Positions 1 to 10,255 of a stretch of DNA of 64,000 bases are shown one piece after another (the stretch's first letter is position 1; each line of letters opens with the position of its first letter). The position numbers and the translations under genes are program-made. The notes under the pieces are model-generated. The model was not told the origin of the DNA, made no database searches, and saw nothing but the letters and a program-made list of their open reading frames with translations. The stretch lies in contig JAPDOI010000175.1 in NCBI GenBank assembly GCA_029168955.1, positions 186,001-250,000 on the forward strand, written 5' to 3'. Source of the DNA: Aplectana chamaeleonis (lineage: Eukaryota > Nematoda > Chromadorea > Rhabditida > Cosmocercidae).

Positions 1-543
1 CGTCTTCACCTTGTTTGAAGACTTTTGCTCCCACAAAAGTGTCAGCGACAGGAGCATGGACTTCAGGAGTCGTTCGACTGTTCCTGACTTTTGCACCAGC
101 AGACCGAACAACGGGGTCTTGCGGCTGCTTCCGCTGCTTCTGAGTACGCCTGTTCTTAACTGCACTGAAGGTTTCGCCTTTGCTGGGAGAGATCGCCGCT
201 CTCTTAAACCGCTTGAGGTTAAATCCGAACTTGCCTAAGGCGTTAGTGCCAAGAACTAGCGATCCGTCACCTCCCTTCATCACGAAGCATGCGATCCTTC
301 GCTTGTTGCTGTTTCCAATCTGCATGGAAAGCCTTATCGCTCCCTTGAAGACCATAGCATTCCCAGAAGCGTCGTACACCGAAGCACATCCTCTCAGTGG
401 AATCTCTTCAACGTCGTTATCCAAATCGAACCTTGACTTAAGAGCTTCTTCCAACATCTCCCGAGGGTGATGCTTACTTGGGAACCTGTGTCCAACAAAG
501 CCTGTCGTGAGAATCCTAGGAGATGTACCTCAGATGACATTTG
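1..543 (-). pseudogene. Retroviral-type aspartic protease region, broken and partial
   Basis: After the TGA at 544-546 the same frame continues into a retropepsin-like start. The catalytic Asp-Thr-Gly is encoded at 484-492 in the context LLDTGSQVSI. About 20 bases later the reading must move by one base (near 465-470) to stay in a long open frame with a plausible protease body and a basic linker reaching the window edge. The protease would cut the Gag-Pol polyprotein. The stop plus frameshift make it non-functional as written. Confidence 0.65.
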
Positions 544-849
544 TCATCCCACTAACTCGTCCTGTGGTCTGGATGAGCCTGCGGCTCCACAAATCCACTT
601 GTTCAGCGAAGCCGTGAAGTTCTTCACTGGTCTTTCCTCTGCTGCCCCATTGCTTCCACTACCTTCACGCTGCGAAGGCTCTCTAGAAGCTCGGCATTTA
701 CGGGAAAGATGGCCAGTCCTGTCACAATTGTAGCACTTCAACGGTTTCTTTGGTTCTCCACTTGACGACACAGCTACAGAACAGTTAGCTGGCTCTAGTT
801 TAGCGGGACTAGTATGTGTCTGACTTCCTCGTTTCGACGGCGAAAACAT
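544..849 (-). CDS. Gag nucleocapsid segment with CCHC zinc knuckle
   Basis: This 101-codon ORF contains the knuckle CYNCDRTGHLSRKC (Cys39, Cys42, His47, Cys52; C-X2-C-X4-H-X4-C), a single-strand nucleic-acid-binding motif of retroelement Gag. Basic and Ser/Gly-rich flanks are typical linkers. It is in the same frame as gag upstream and protease downstream, separated by stop codons (two TAA upstream, TGA at its own end). The simplest reading is one former gag-pol frame that has picked up nonsense mutations. Confidence 0.7.
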   Translation of the reverse strand: MFSPSKRGSQTHTSPAKLEPANCSVAVSSSGEPKKPLKCYNCDRTGHLSRKCRASREPSQREGSGSNGAAEERPVKNFTASLNKWICGAAGSSRPQDELVG

Positions 850-873
850 GTCCTTGCCTACTTAGGCGGGTTT

Positions 874-2127
874 TTATCGGCATGGCTGTGCAGCTTTCCG
901 CATCGCTGAAGCGACATCTCGACTTCGCTCACAGCGCTGAGCCAATCTTTTGACCATCTCGTATTCACACCCTTCTGGTGCAGCCTCCAGCGTTGAATAT
1001 AGCTGCAAGTACTCGGGCCAGTCCGTGAGTTGTGTTACGAGTTCCACAGCTAGTGTGTTCGACAGCACTTCATCGGAGGCATCTGGATAAGCCATCCGAG
1101 TCAGTCGTTCAAGCTCGATACAGAATCGAGTGACGTCGACATCTTTCTTCAAGTGCTTCAGTTCCATGTAGGCCTTCATTTGCTGCGCAGGATCGCTAGC
1201 GCTCAGACTCTTCCGCATTCCATCGATAATTCCGTCGAGACTTCCTTCGCGGATGCTTCTTGGCAGCGCATCAGCTACTGCTTTAGGAAATCCGTCAAGC
1301 TTGGAGAGGAAGAGGTGAGTAAGCATAGCGTCATCTAACCCAAGGTTCAAATATTTCATCCTAAACCTAAGTACAAAGTCGTTGAACTGTGTTCCCTTGG
1401 GGTCTGCAAAGGTCTCCACCTCTGGTAAGCTCATGGCAGCGAGCATATGCCCCAAGTTTTGGTGACTTTCGAGATTTTCATACCCTCTATTGAGAAAAGG
1501 GTTCACTCGCGTCTGCCAGTCCGAATCCGTCTCTCTCTGCTGCTGCGATCCGATCGCGATGCCCTGAGAAGCATGAGGCGAATGAAGTCTGAAGCACTCC
1601 GGCTCGAGCCCAACGCTTGGAGAGCTTGTTGGCTCGCCTCTTCTTGCCTCGATGAGATCAAAGCCTGCTTTGTAGACGAAGTTCCTGTTAGCTTCGTCGA
1701 ACGTGCGCTGCTCGACCGTGGCGTTTGGAGCATCTGTGACAACAACGGTGGCTGGTTGACTCTGAATAGTATCACTCTGATCCGATCGCCTATGTTGCTT
1801 ACAAATCTCCACGAAAGCTCTCGTTTTGCTCACAACCTCTGTGGCATCGACGTTGAACAGCTCGGACAGTTGCCGCAGGCAATGGTCGACTTCAGCAGAC
1901 TGCTCACGCTGCTCCTCCATGGCGATAGCGAGGTTTTCCGAAAGTGTTACCGTTTCGGGTCTCCTCACCTTATCGGCACCCTGGCTAGAGAGCACGCTGA
2001 CCTTGTCCATGAGTACATTCATCATGATTCGCATCTCGGCCAGCTGCTGGGATGTTGTGGGCTCATTCAGCGCCAGTCGTTGCATTTCCATAACGCCTTC
2101 TTCCTGAGCGTTGCTGCTTGACGGCAT
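874..2127 (-). CDS. Gag polyprotein of LTR retrotransposon
   Basis: This is an open frame of about 417 codons that starts at an ATG followed by PSSSNAQEE; the same frame is open 8 codons further upstream. The N-terminal third is Gln/Glu-rich and likely coiled. The C-terminal half has the Retrotrans_gag pattern, from about residue 240 with FNDFVLRFRMKYLNLGLDDA and then helical segments ending in RCERSRDVASAMRKAA. It would form the particle core of the retrotransposon. The frame ends at TAA and the zinc-knuckle ORF follows in the same frame after a second TAA, so nucleocapsid is no longer fused to this gag. It lies downstream of the candidate LTR and primer-binding site on the same strand. Confidence 0.75.
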   Translation of the reverse strand: MPSSSNAQEEGVMEMQRLALNEPTTSQQLAEMRIMMNVLMDKVSVLSSQGADKVRRPETVTLSENLAIAMEEQREQSAEVDHCLRQLSELFNVDATEVVSKTRAFVEICKQHRRSDQSDTIQSQPATVVVTDAPNATVEQRTFDEANRNFVYKAGFDLIEARRGEPTSSPSVGLEPECFRLHSPHASQGIAIGSQQQRETDSDWQTRVNPFLNRGYENLESHQNLGHMLAAMSLPEVETFADPKGTQFNDFVLRFRMKYLNLGLDDAMLTHLFLSKLDGFPKAVADALPRSIREGSLDGIIDGMRKSLSASDPAQQMKAYMELKHLKKDVDVTRFCIELERLTRMAYPDASDEVLSNTLAVELVTQLTDWPEYLQLYSTLEAAPEGCEYEMVKRLAQRCERSRDVASAMRKAAQPCR

Positions 2128-2460
2128 TGTTCTGCAATCACTAATCGTCACTGGCGATTAGGCTATCGGCCGCGAGACAATAGCGATCGATTTGTAGTCG
2201 GGCTCCTACACGGAACAGCGACGAGCGTCACTACAACGTACCCCCACTCTGTGACGGCGTCGATCGACACGCACGCTACCCACGCAGCGACGAAACACAA
2301 CAGTGTATTCCGTGAATAACACTGATGCGTCTCACCACACGGGCACGCACACGCGACCGCACCGCGTGAATGAGGATACACTGCTTCCAAGTAGGAGCAG
2401 GACTACACGCCGTAACCGCTTGACAACGGCTTAAGGGCGGATCGCTGGTCCTCTTCTTCG

Positions 2461-2478
2461 ATCCCGGTTCGGCCCCCA
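2461..2478 (-). other. Primer-binding-site-like sequence
   Basis: Minus-strand TGGGGGCCGAACCGGGAT lies just inside the candidate LTR. It begins with the TGG that pairs with a tRNA CCA end and resembles the tRNA-Pro-type sites of retroviruses, differing at several positions. The tRNA assignment is inference. Confidence 0.45.
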
Positions 2479-2490
2479 AATCGACTGGAC

Positions 2491-2738
2491 TGTTGTAGAC
2501 TGAACTGTGGTACAACTATTTATTGAGGAGAGTCACCTCTCCGTACCACTCTACAACTACAAAATGAGCCACTATAACTAAACGAGCCGCCTTAAGAAGG
2601 GAGCGGACGCGGCCTCCGATCGCAGGCCCCGCCTGCGACGAGAGACCACGGGGGCAGACGAGAGCGCGAGGCATACATAAGATGCCCCACCCCCGCATCC
2701 ACCCCTCCGCGCCCATCGATCGACGGAGAATGATGACA
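2491..2738 (-). repeat. Candidate 5' LTR
   Basis: The minus-strand segment can be bounded by TGT at the right and ACA at the left, giving about 248 bp. It ends 12 bp before the primer-binding-site-like sequence and carries an AATAAA signal near its 3' end, as expected of an LTR R region. Exact ends are inferred because the partner LTR is outside the window. Confidence 0.5.
2519..2524 (-). terminator. AATAAA polyadenylation signal in LTR
   Basis: A canonical AATAAA is read on the minus strand about 28 bp before the proposed LTR end. In LTR elements the signal in R serves the 3' copy of the LTR. Confidence 0.5.
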
Positions 2739-5700
2739 AGAACAAACCAAGGAGGAAAACATAGGAACGAGGTAATAGAGGAATTTAACAGTTAAGAAAC
2801 AGGTACTGAACGGAAATCAAATCGCCTAGACTATTACATTAGTAGAACTACGGTACAACAGTGGATTTTAAACTGCTATTCTTAACACAACGCCGAAACG
2901 ACTGAACTTCTCATTTTTCAGGAACGCCGATATCGGGGGTGGTCGTATGGTTATGAGACGCGCTGTATACCAATTATTTCCAATCTACGCGAGAGTCACG
3001 AATATCACAATAGTTTCGCTTAAAGTTGAGTTTGAAGCGAGTTATTAAGAAAGAGAGAAAAAGACGAGAGATCGCGTCATCATGCGCTCTCTGATCAAAC
3101 CCTACGAGCGCTATTGCACTTGGTGGCCGATGAGTATAGAAGCCTACCTGTTGCTGGTTCATCTTATACGGTAAGAGATTTGTTGCAAGACTTTTTGCTG
3201 CACTTTGAGACCGCCACTCCTACTCCCACTCTCGTGAAGCCCGCGAAAACTGGTTGAATTCAGTAATCTTTGCTCGAAAGAGCCATAGATCACCTTATGA
3301 ACATTCCCGAGGTCGCAGCGACTACGTCAGAAATAGCTCAGCTCTGGCCCAAAGATCGTCTATCGTTAAAAGGGACACAAAACCTTTTCGAAAACTTCCA
3401 CGTAGAGATGCAGGCCAACAGTCTCTCTCAAAACAACGTCACATCTAAAGACAGTACAATCTTGGGGACGAAATCTGAGATTTCCACATAATTGTGAAGT
3501 AGACTCACTCCATATAACATCTGTCGATGAACTGGGTCCCACCCGGTCGATACGCACCGAAATAGTGACATTCGATGCAGGAAAATCGACCCATTGAGTC
3601 CAACTGCGACCGTCTGCTGCCAACCAAAATCCACCCAGTCAATACGGGTGTTTCGCGCTTGCACACGGGCAGATCCTTTGCACCGAGGTCGGTTTTCCTG
3701 CCGCGGACTCAGTCGAACTCGGTCGGTTTTCGACCAAGTCTGGCGGGGCCTGAGGCTCACTCATCGACTGATTTCGGCTCAAGCGAGACCTATTCGTCTG
3801 AACACGACTAGCTGCTTTCATTAGTGATCTCCTTTGAAATATACACCTCGCAGGCGAAGTTCGGGGGGACGTTGAGGTCTGATACCTCACTCCCCAAAAT
3901 CAGGTTTGAGCCTCCGGGTTCAAGTACTTTGCCGCTAAAATTTTGTCGTCGGGGTTATTTAGGGCACTGAACACAAATGTTGATAAGGTGGTCTAATAGT
4001 TTTCCGAGAGATCACAAAAGGTCACGGTGGGCAAAATGTCACCTAGGAATAGGAACTTACAGCGCAACGCCTATAACTCTGTGGAAACGACGAATTCTAT
4101 GCTAAAAATATAAAGCAAGACAAATAAATTACTTTGAAGGCCTCACTGACCGAGCATCTTTCTTTTGAAGGGAGTATCATACGGCTAAGTATTCATATTG
4201 AGGAGAGCCAGTGAGGTTTGCTTCTCTGGATTTACTTTTCTCGACCGGGGTGGTAGGCGCAGTACGCATCGAAGAAGGAGTTGTCCCGTTTTCCTTAGTT
4301 TGAAACACCAGGGCCAGTAGCAAGCCAACAGAAGGTGGGAGCTACCGGCTGTCACTGCGTGGTGACTGTGTCAATCACGTCTAGGCAATCAATGTTAATA
4401 CGGCGGCATAGAATCGCTCACGAGGCGCTCAAGTTAATGACCGTTGTGATCAGATACCTGGCAGCAGTGAGCGTTCTTTTGCGAGGTGGCTGACTGCGAA
4501 AAACGGGTGCTGACTTCGCTCACCGCCGCAGAGGAAAGAGAAATAGCGCGCGATTAAAACAGAAGTTCGGTCGATACCGCGGACGTGGGCTCGTGCACCT
4601 CCAAGGGTGGCGACTTCTTGAGGAAAGTACGCTCCGAGAGAGGGCAGTGGAGAGCTTGCGAACCGACCAGTCCGCTGTCCACTTATCACCCCAGCACGGC
4701 AGGGTGGCCATTCTCGTTGTCTATGGAACAAGGAATGATTGCACCCGCCGGCTGGCAGCCAGGCAGGCGAAACCTTTGAAGGTTCAGTTGATGATTGAAT
4801 GAGTTCTGGCAAAGATCTGTGGCAAACTTACGTCGAATTGTACACAGCTGTAATGAACAAGTCTCCTTCATAGATTTCACATGGTTTACTCCTATTTTAA
4901 GCTCAATTTCAATTTTCTAAAAGTTGTTATTACCAATTTCAACCCTTTTCAATTATCAGATTTGCTCAGAAAGCCATCTAAGAGTTTGGCTGCAAACTAG
5001 TTTCGTTCTCAAAAAAATTAATAAAACTTACGTGATCCACGTGTACTAGTTACTGAATTCTGTATAATTCTTCATCTAAAAATCTGAACTTCGTTTTCCT
5101 CTTCGAGTCACAATTTAACTACTTTCTATATGGACCGGGAGGCGTGAAATAGACTAAAAAAAAGGTAGTCCATAATTTAAAAAAAAATTCTGTGAGCTCC
5201 TTGGTTTACCTTGTTAAGGAAAAACACAAGGTTGCTTCCTCGACAATCTCATTACAAAGTGTTGCGTATTGTGGTATCGGTGATAAGTGGTCATCTAACA
5301 AGGAAATCTCAAAATCGCTTCCTAAATCTAACATTCTATCGTCTTGATGATTTTCGCGGAAAATTCTTAAACCTCATCATCCAATGTTGAAAAATTGTTA
5401 TACCTGAAAGATAGAAACATGTGCACGTTCTCGAAACCCATATTTACGATGACTAGTTCAATCAAGGGGGTGTGTAAACAAGTCTGTTGGTACCTGCTCG
5501 TTTGTGCCCCTGCTTCTACTGAACCGAAAAGACGTTTGAGTGTACATACACAGGGAACGTTCGAGTGATATAGCGTGCACAACTATATAGCGAAACTATC
5601 CCATACATTGCATAAAGGTGTCGCCACACTAAGGCCTCTGGTCCATAACACCTTAGGATCCGTACCTAAGGAGTTCATGGAGTCTTTGGCCACAAGCCAC

Positions 5701-5777
5701 ATTTTCGCCACCCTGAAATGTCGATCGTTTTCTAGTGATATTCAAAAATTGCGCTATCCAGACTTCTGAGCTAATTC
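2739..5777. other. No gene recognised; repeat fragments
   Basis: About 3 kb without a convincing coding frame. It holds the palindromic-element arm at 2985-3120 and a fragment of the TTAA-element family at about 3440-3570. Around 3530-3750 are 'cggtcgatacg' and 'cggtcggttttc' motifs like those at 33.2-33.8 and 36.9-37.4 kb. From 4850 to 5400 it is AT-rich with no signal I can name. Confidence 0.5.
2985..3120 (+). repeat. Single arm of the palindromic element seen at 36.2-36.7 kb
   Basis: It shares the run 'tttgaagcgagttatt', the following 'agacg' tract and 'cctacgagcg' with the right arm at about 36590-36685. The partner arm is not seen here, so this is a half copy. Confidence 0.6.
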
Positions 5778-6787
5778 CATGCACCGTTTGCTGCATTGCA
5801 GGAAACCCGCCTCAAGGATAGACCCGTCATCAGCGTCGGAGATTACAGTACATTCTACTGCGGTAACGCTGACTATAGGAGAATGGGAGTGGATAGTCAG
5901 TGTTCATGCGCCCACAGAGACCGCCGAGGACGATTCGAAGGATGCGTTTTATGAGGAACTTAATACGTTGCTGGCCAGTATACCTTGTCAACATGTTGTT
6001 GTCGTGGGGATTGACGCGAATGCGGAGATGGGACTTGATCATGAATACGAAGTACTCGGTAAGTGGTTCTACCCAGTGAAGCAAACACCGGACAATGGCT
6101 ACCGCCTTGTCGACTTTTGTGATCGCAGTGGTCTGATTATTGCATCGACCTTTAAGAGGAATCATCGCTGCCATCAGCTGGCAGGGACCAATCCAGCTAT
6201 CTCCAGAAGAGCAGCGGAAGCGGAAGATGACAACTTTGAAACAACAGCCCGACTATGTTCTGACGAGGAATATTCCAGTTTCGGACATTCGAAGATCTAG
6301 AGCTGTGTGGGATGTCGCATTCGATTTGGATCACCGTCGTGTTCTGTTGAACTTCACTGCGAGGATTCATAAGAGGAAGTGAGGGGCTCAGCCTCTCCAG
6401 AGGATTGACATGACAAGTCTCAGAGATGAAGAGTTCAGAAGGAATTTTCCACAACCCGTTTCTATTCACATCGGAGTACGGACTAAGAAGAACTTTTGCG
6501 ACGCGGATTCTTTTGTCAATTGCATCCAGGACGCTTTGAGAGAGGCACTCCCGGTTGTACAGCCTAAGAAGAAGTTCGCCTACGTCTCAGAGGAAACGAC
6601 GTCTACTTACGACAGGGTATGTGCTCTCCGAACTGCAGGAAGCTTTGTGGACAAGAAGCGTCTGAGGAGGAAGTTGCGTCGGCAGCTTCAAAGTGACCGC
6701 GAACGAGAGTGGACGTGTAGAGCTAAGAAGTTCGAGAAGGCTTGGGAGGAGAAGAATCCGAGGAGAGCCTACACGTTGCTGTCATAG
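5778..6787 (+). pseudogene. RTE ORF, endonuclease and linker portion (broken)
   Basis: The N-terminal part starts with HAPFAALQETR, matching the catalytic-Glu motif (QET) of apurinic-like endonucleases. It then jumps to WIVSVHAPTETAEDDSKDAF, which implies deletion of an internal stretch. VVVVGIDANAEMG is the GDxNA-type motif and QPDYVLTR fits the endonuclease core. Near 6175 the frame shifts by one. A TGA at 6380-6382 and a TAG at 6785-6787 interrupt an otherwise continuous frame; both look like single substitutions of Arg and Gln codons. The endonuclease would nick target DNA for target-primed reverse transcription. Confidence 0.8.
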
Positions 6788-6799
6788 TATAGCGGAAAC

Positions 6800-8306
6800 A
6801 TGAAGAGATGTTCTCCTTTCTTGAACACTACCAATGGAGTTGCAGTTGGTGATGCGACGCTGCAAATATGGAAGGATTACTTCAGTTCACTACTGAATCG
6901 TTCAGCGCCATCAGTACCTGAGCTCCCGCATGTTCAGAGAGCACATTACGGTGTCAATGAGGAACCGCCGACTGAGTCTGAAGTTTTGGATTGTGTCCGG
7001 AAAATGAAGAATGGAAAGTCACGTGGAGATGACAACATCACTGCTGAAATGCTGAAAGCTCTCCCTCCGTTTGGGAATCGTGAAATGCCCAACACCATCC
7101 GTGTCATATGGATGAGCGAAAGGATACCCGATTCGTGGAGACATGCGGTCATCGTACCTATTCACAAGAAGCTATCCGTCACGGATTCTAAGAACTACAG
7201 AGGAATCTCTCTACTTCGTGTCAAGTACAAGGTTTTAGAACGTATCATTCTCGAGCGACTTATCAAACATCGTGAAGGAACGACCAGAGATGACCAAGCC
7301 GGTTTTCGATCTGGAAGATCGACCATCGACCAAGTGTTCGTCGTGAGAAGAGTAATTGAATCGTGGCAGCGGTATTCGAAGCCATTACAGCTTGCTTTTC
7401 TGTATTTTGAAGCCGCGTTTGAATCTCCTTATCGTGATCGATTGCTCAATGCTCTGCGAGCAGATGGAGTCCCGGCAAAGTATGTTCGGTCAATCGAGGA
7501 CATGAACAGAGGAATAACAGCAGCAGTTCGTGCATCTGTCGGATTTGCGTCAGCGTTCGAGGTGAAAACAGGAGTAAGGCGGGGAGCCGTTGCAGGACCT
7601 TTTCTTTTCAACTTCGCAGTTGATGACATCATGCGTAGAGTTGTAGAACAGTTTCCTGCGCATGTGATCCTAACACCATTAGGACGCTCCCTTGTCGACC
7701 TGATGTACGCCGACGACATTGCGTTATTCGCTGAAAACAATGCAAAACTGCAAAGGATTGTGAACCTCGTTTTGAAGTATGCCGCAGCCTATGGACTTCG
7801 TCTTCGTCCCGACAAATGCAAGCAGATGTGGGTCTCTCAGAGGCCTTCAACGGGAGTTTGTGTGGACGGACAACGTATCGAACTGGTGGATGATTTCTGT
7901 TATTTAGGCTGTTTGCTCAAGAACGATGGTAGTTATGCAGCGGATATTCGACAACGATGTGCGAAAGCTACGTCTGCATTTAATTCTCTAACCAAGTGTT
8001 TGTGGTCTACCACCATCGCGAAGGAAGTCAAGTTCCGCGTCTACCTATCCGCTATTAGCGCTTATCATGATGTACGGATCGGAGACGTGGGCAGCACCGA
8101 AGACGCAGATGGAAAGGTTGGATTGCACGGAGAGGAAGCTTTTCAGGCGTTTGCTTGGGTATTTCTGGCCGCGTGTATGCCATGACGAAGACCTTTACAA
8201 GGAAATCGAAGCACTACATCAACGCTTGACACGAGGGAGATGCCAGCATCTCCTAACGCCATCTCAAGCAGCAATGGAAAGTCGACTTCGACTGCTCGGG
8301 CATATA
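6800..8306 (+). pseudogene. RTE ORF, reverse transcriptase portion (broken)
   Basis: A 461-codon open stretch carries the RT fingers and palm. RGDDNITAEML and KNYRGISLL precede motif A, GVRRGAVAGPFLFNFAVDD is motif B, and MYADDIALF at about 7703-7729 is the catalytic YADD. In motif A the usual aspartate is replaced by Tyr (codon 7403-7405, FLYFEAAF), so the enzyme is catalytically dead. The frame moves near 8060 and continues in another frame with MMYGSETWAA up to the Tc3-like insertion at 8306. Confidence 0.85.
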
Positions 8307-8512
8307 CAGTGCATTCGGAAATGATAGAGACACCTCTAAAGAATGAGATTTTCAAAAAATTTCTGGGAATGGTGATGAATACTGTTCATCAATGAATTCA
8401 GCGTGATAAAAAACCGCTGTTCGCAACTTCCTTGAAACCGTGCCTAATTTCATAAGATTTTTCCTTTACATTTAGAAAATTTCACCGTTCGGAAATGATA
8501 GGGACACCTTGC
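8307..8512 (+). repeat. Left terminal region of the Tc3-like element with two binding-site-like repeats
   Basis: 'ttcggaaatgatagagacacc' type motifs begin at about 8313 and 8488. In Tc3 the transposase binds the outer end and an internal site; the spacing here matches that layout. Confidence 0.7.
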
Positions 8513-8609
8513 AAAAAATGGAATTTTTCACTCCGAACTAAATTTCCCGTTACAAGTTCACTATATGAACGCAACACGAGGACACCCAACATCTTTATTT
8601 CAATCATAG

Positions 8610-9653
8610 GCCATGGTACATCGCTTACTGTTTCTGAACAAGCCCAAATGCGTGCCCTCAATGCTGCCGAGCTGAGCCAACGTCGAATTGCCTCCCAGCT
8701 CGGACGTTCCCCCAACTGCATCAGCCAGTTCCTACGAGATCCAGACTCCTACGGCTTGGCGAAGAGTCCTGGACGCCCAAGAAAGGTCAGCGGCAGGGAT
8801 GCACGGAGGATAAGCCGACTCTGCTCAAACAGTAGTCTGTCTCTCAACCAAGTGAGGGCTCAGTTGCCGCTCAATGTGTCGAAGACTACTGTTTGGAGCG
8901 TCGTAAATGCAGACGAAAACATCGTCCGCCAAGTGATGAAGAAGGCTCCATCACTCTCAGAAGCCCACAAAGTAGCTCGACTCCGGTTTGCAAGGAACAA
9001 CATGGCACCAGACTGGTCAGAGGTATGAGATTATCTAAAAACCCGATAAAATTTAAAAAGATAAAGGCGACATGTTCCAGGTAATTTTCTACGACGAAAA
9101 GAAGTTTAACCTTGATGGACCTGACGGTGCTCGATGCTACTGGAGAGATCTTCGCAAGGATCCGATGGTGTTTAGTCGAAGAAATCTCGGAGGCGGTTCG
9201 CTGATGTGTTGGGGAGCATTCTGCAGCGAAGGTGTTTTGGAAATCGCCTTCACTTCGTGTCGGATGGATTCGGAGGAGTATCAAGAAGCATTGCGTGCGC
9301 ATCTTCTGCCGTTCTTTACTGGAAACAGGCGTCAACGCTTCATTTTCCAGCAAGATAACGCTGGGGTCCATGTCTCCAGATCCACAAAGGCGTGGCTTCA
9401 ATAAAACCGATTTCGCGTGATGGAATGGCCCGCGTGTAGTCCTGACTGCAACCCGATAGAGAATATCTGGGGCATAATTGTGCGCCAGATTTACGCGAAT
9501 AACAAGCAGTATGGGACCGTATACGAGCTAAAGGCCGCTGTACTCGAAGCCTGGAGAAAGTCGCATAAAAATGTGATATCCAATTTGATCACTTCTATGC
9601 CGAATAGAATTTTCGAATTGATTTCCAACTCTGGAGGTGCGATATCATATTAG
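8610..9653 (+). pseudogene. Tc3-like transposase (DD34E) with one internal stop
   Basis: The N-terminal helix-turn-helix region runs from SLTVSEQAQMRALNAAELS to SQFLRDPDSYG, and GRPRKVS is a GRPR AT-hook-like motif. The first exon ends at 9022 (GAG|GTATGAG). An intron of 58 bp (9023-9080, ending CCAG) is removed in frame, giving WSEVIFYDEKKFNLDG with the first catalytic Asp. The second Asp is in FQQDNAGVH, and the Glu in DCNPIENIW follows after 34 residues, counting one TAA codon at 9402-9404 inside that interval. The start is uncertain: an acceptor-like TTTCAATCATAG just before 8610 suggests an upstream short exon. Confidence 0.85.
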
Positions 9654-9701
9654 ATTTCATGTATGTGTTGATCCTTGTTTGATAATTTTTGTTTTTTTTT
9701 A

Positions 9702-9905
9702 ATAGTGTCCCTATCATTTCCGAACGACGAATAATGTGATAATTTATAATAAAACATTACATTATTATGCTATTGTTATAGAAACAAGTGAACATAGGTT
9801 ATTTACCTCGCTGAATTCATTTATGAGCATTACCGAACGCCGCACGCAATTTAAACATTAAGACTGTCGTTTTCAGGGGTGTCCCTATCATTTTCGAACG
9901 CCTTG
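9702..9905 (-). repeat. Right terminal region of the Tc3-like element with two binding-site-like repeats
   Basis: The inverted motif 'gtgtccctatcatttccgaac' at 9703-9723 and a variant at 9878-9899 mirror the left end, followed by the TA duplication. Confidence 0.7.
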
Positions 9906-10177
9906 TACTAAGAAGAACGCCGGATCGTCTTGTACAACACGCTTTAAGAATGCTTCCAAATCCTGTCTGGAAACGGCCACCTGGGCGTAGGCGAAAGTTC
10001 TGGACGGATGTGGTTAAAGAGAATTTGAAGTCACTCGGCATCGAAAGACGGTTCAGGCGCGATGTTTCGTTTCGCAGGAAATGGAATAGTGAGTGCTGGA
10101 TGGAATGTGTTCAAATTGTGGCTGAAGACCGTGAAAAATGGACACGGCTGACTACAAGGACGGCACACCTTGGTTAA
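9906..10177 (+). pseudogene. RTE ORF, C-terminal part after the Tc3-like insertion
   Basis: Reading resumes in the frame interrupted at 8306 once the transposon and one TA are removed. The sequence is basic (WKRPPGRRRKFWTDVVKENL) and ends RTAHLG before TAA, as in RTE proteins. Its continuity with the upstream part shows the RTE was inserted first. Confidence 0.8.
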
Positions 10178-10217
10178 GATGCGGAATGACCGCGTCAGGC
10201 GAAAGCCAATCGACTAT

Positions 10218-10237
10218 GTAAGTAAGTAAGTAAGTAA
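10218..10237 (+). repeat. RTE 3' tail, five GTAA units
   Basis: Five perfect tandem GTAA units follow the RTE C-terminus. Short tandem-repeat tails are characteristic of RTE elements and mark the 3' end of the insertion. Confidence 0.8.
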
Positions 10238-10255
10238 TGTAGTGATGGAACCTAC

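Larger units (their letters stand above)
1..2738 (-). mobile_element. LTR retrotransposon, 5' part (Ty3/gypsy-like), cut by window edge
   Basis: Read on the minus strand, the order is candidate LTR, primer-binding site, gag, CCHC zinc knuckle and aspartic protease. Reverse transcriptase, RNase H, integrase and the 3' LTR must lie left of position 1 if present. The gag-knuckle-protease order is usual for LTR retrotransposons. Ty3/gypsy is favoured because gag has the Retrotrans_gag look and a single classical CCHC knuckle, but BEL/Pao cannot be excluded without the RT. The copy is broken: two TAA codons separate gag from the knuckle ORF, an in-frame TGA (544-546) separates the knuckle from the protease, and a one-base frameshift lies near 465-470. 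Confidence 0.8.
8307..9905 (+). mobile_element. Tc3-like (Tc1/mariner) DNA transposon inserted in the RTE
   Basis: A 1599-bp element flanked by TA on both sides (8305-8306 and 9906-9907). The ends are CAGTGCATTCGGAAATGAT and, at the right inverted, CAAGGCGTTCGAAAATGAT. A second copy of the motif lies about 175-180 bp inside each end (about 8488 and 9723), the two-site arrangement known from Tc3. It encodes one transposase with a small intron. It has one in-frame stop, so this copy is probably not autonomous. Confidence 0.9.
5778..10238 (+). mobile_element. RTE-type non-LTR retrotransposon, interrupted by a Tc3-like element
   Basis: In order it contains an AP-endonuclease region, a linker, reverse transcriptase, a C-terminal region and a 3' tail of five GTAA units, which is how RTE elements end. 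A Tc3-like transposon (8307-9905) sits in the C-terminal region. The 5' boundary is not certain; 5778 is where recognisable coding starts. The copy is dead: internal deletion in the endonuclease, frameshifts near 6175 and 8060, stops at 6380-6382 and 6785-6787, and loss of a catalytic Asp in RT motif A. Confidence 0.85.

Noticed and set aside
180..470. Plus-strand ORF of 96 codons
   Set aside because: Lies opposite the protease region; the minus strand carries the DTG motif.
1447..2121. 224-codon plus-strand ORF opposite gag
   Set aside because: Shadow of the minus-strand gag, which has the recognisable domain and context.
4450..4812. 120-codon minus-strand ORF
   Set aside because: No motif, overlapping ORFs on the other strand, no splice or retroelement context.
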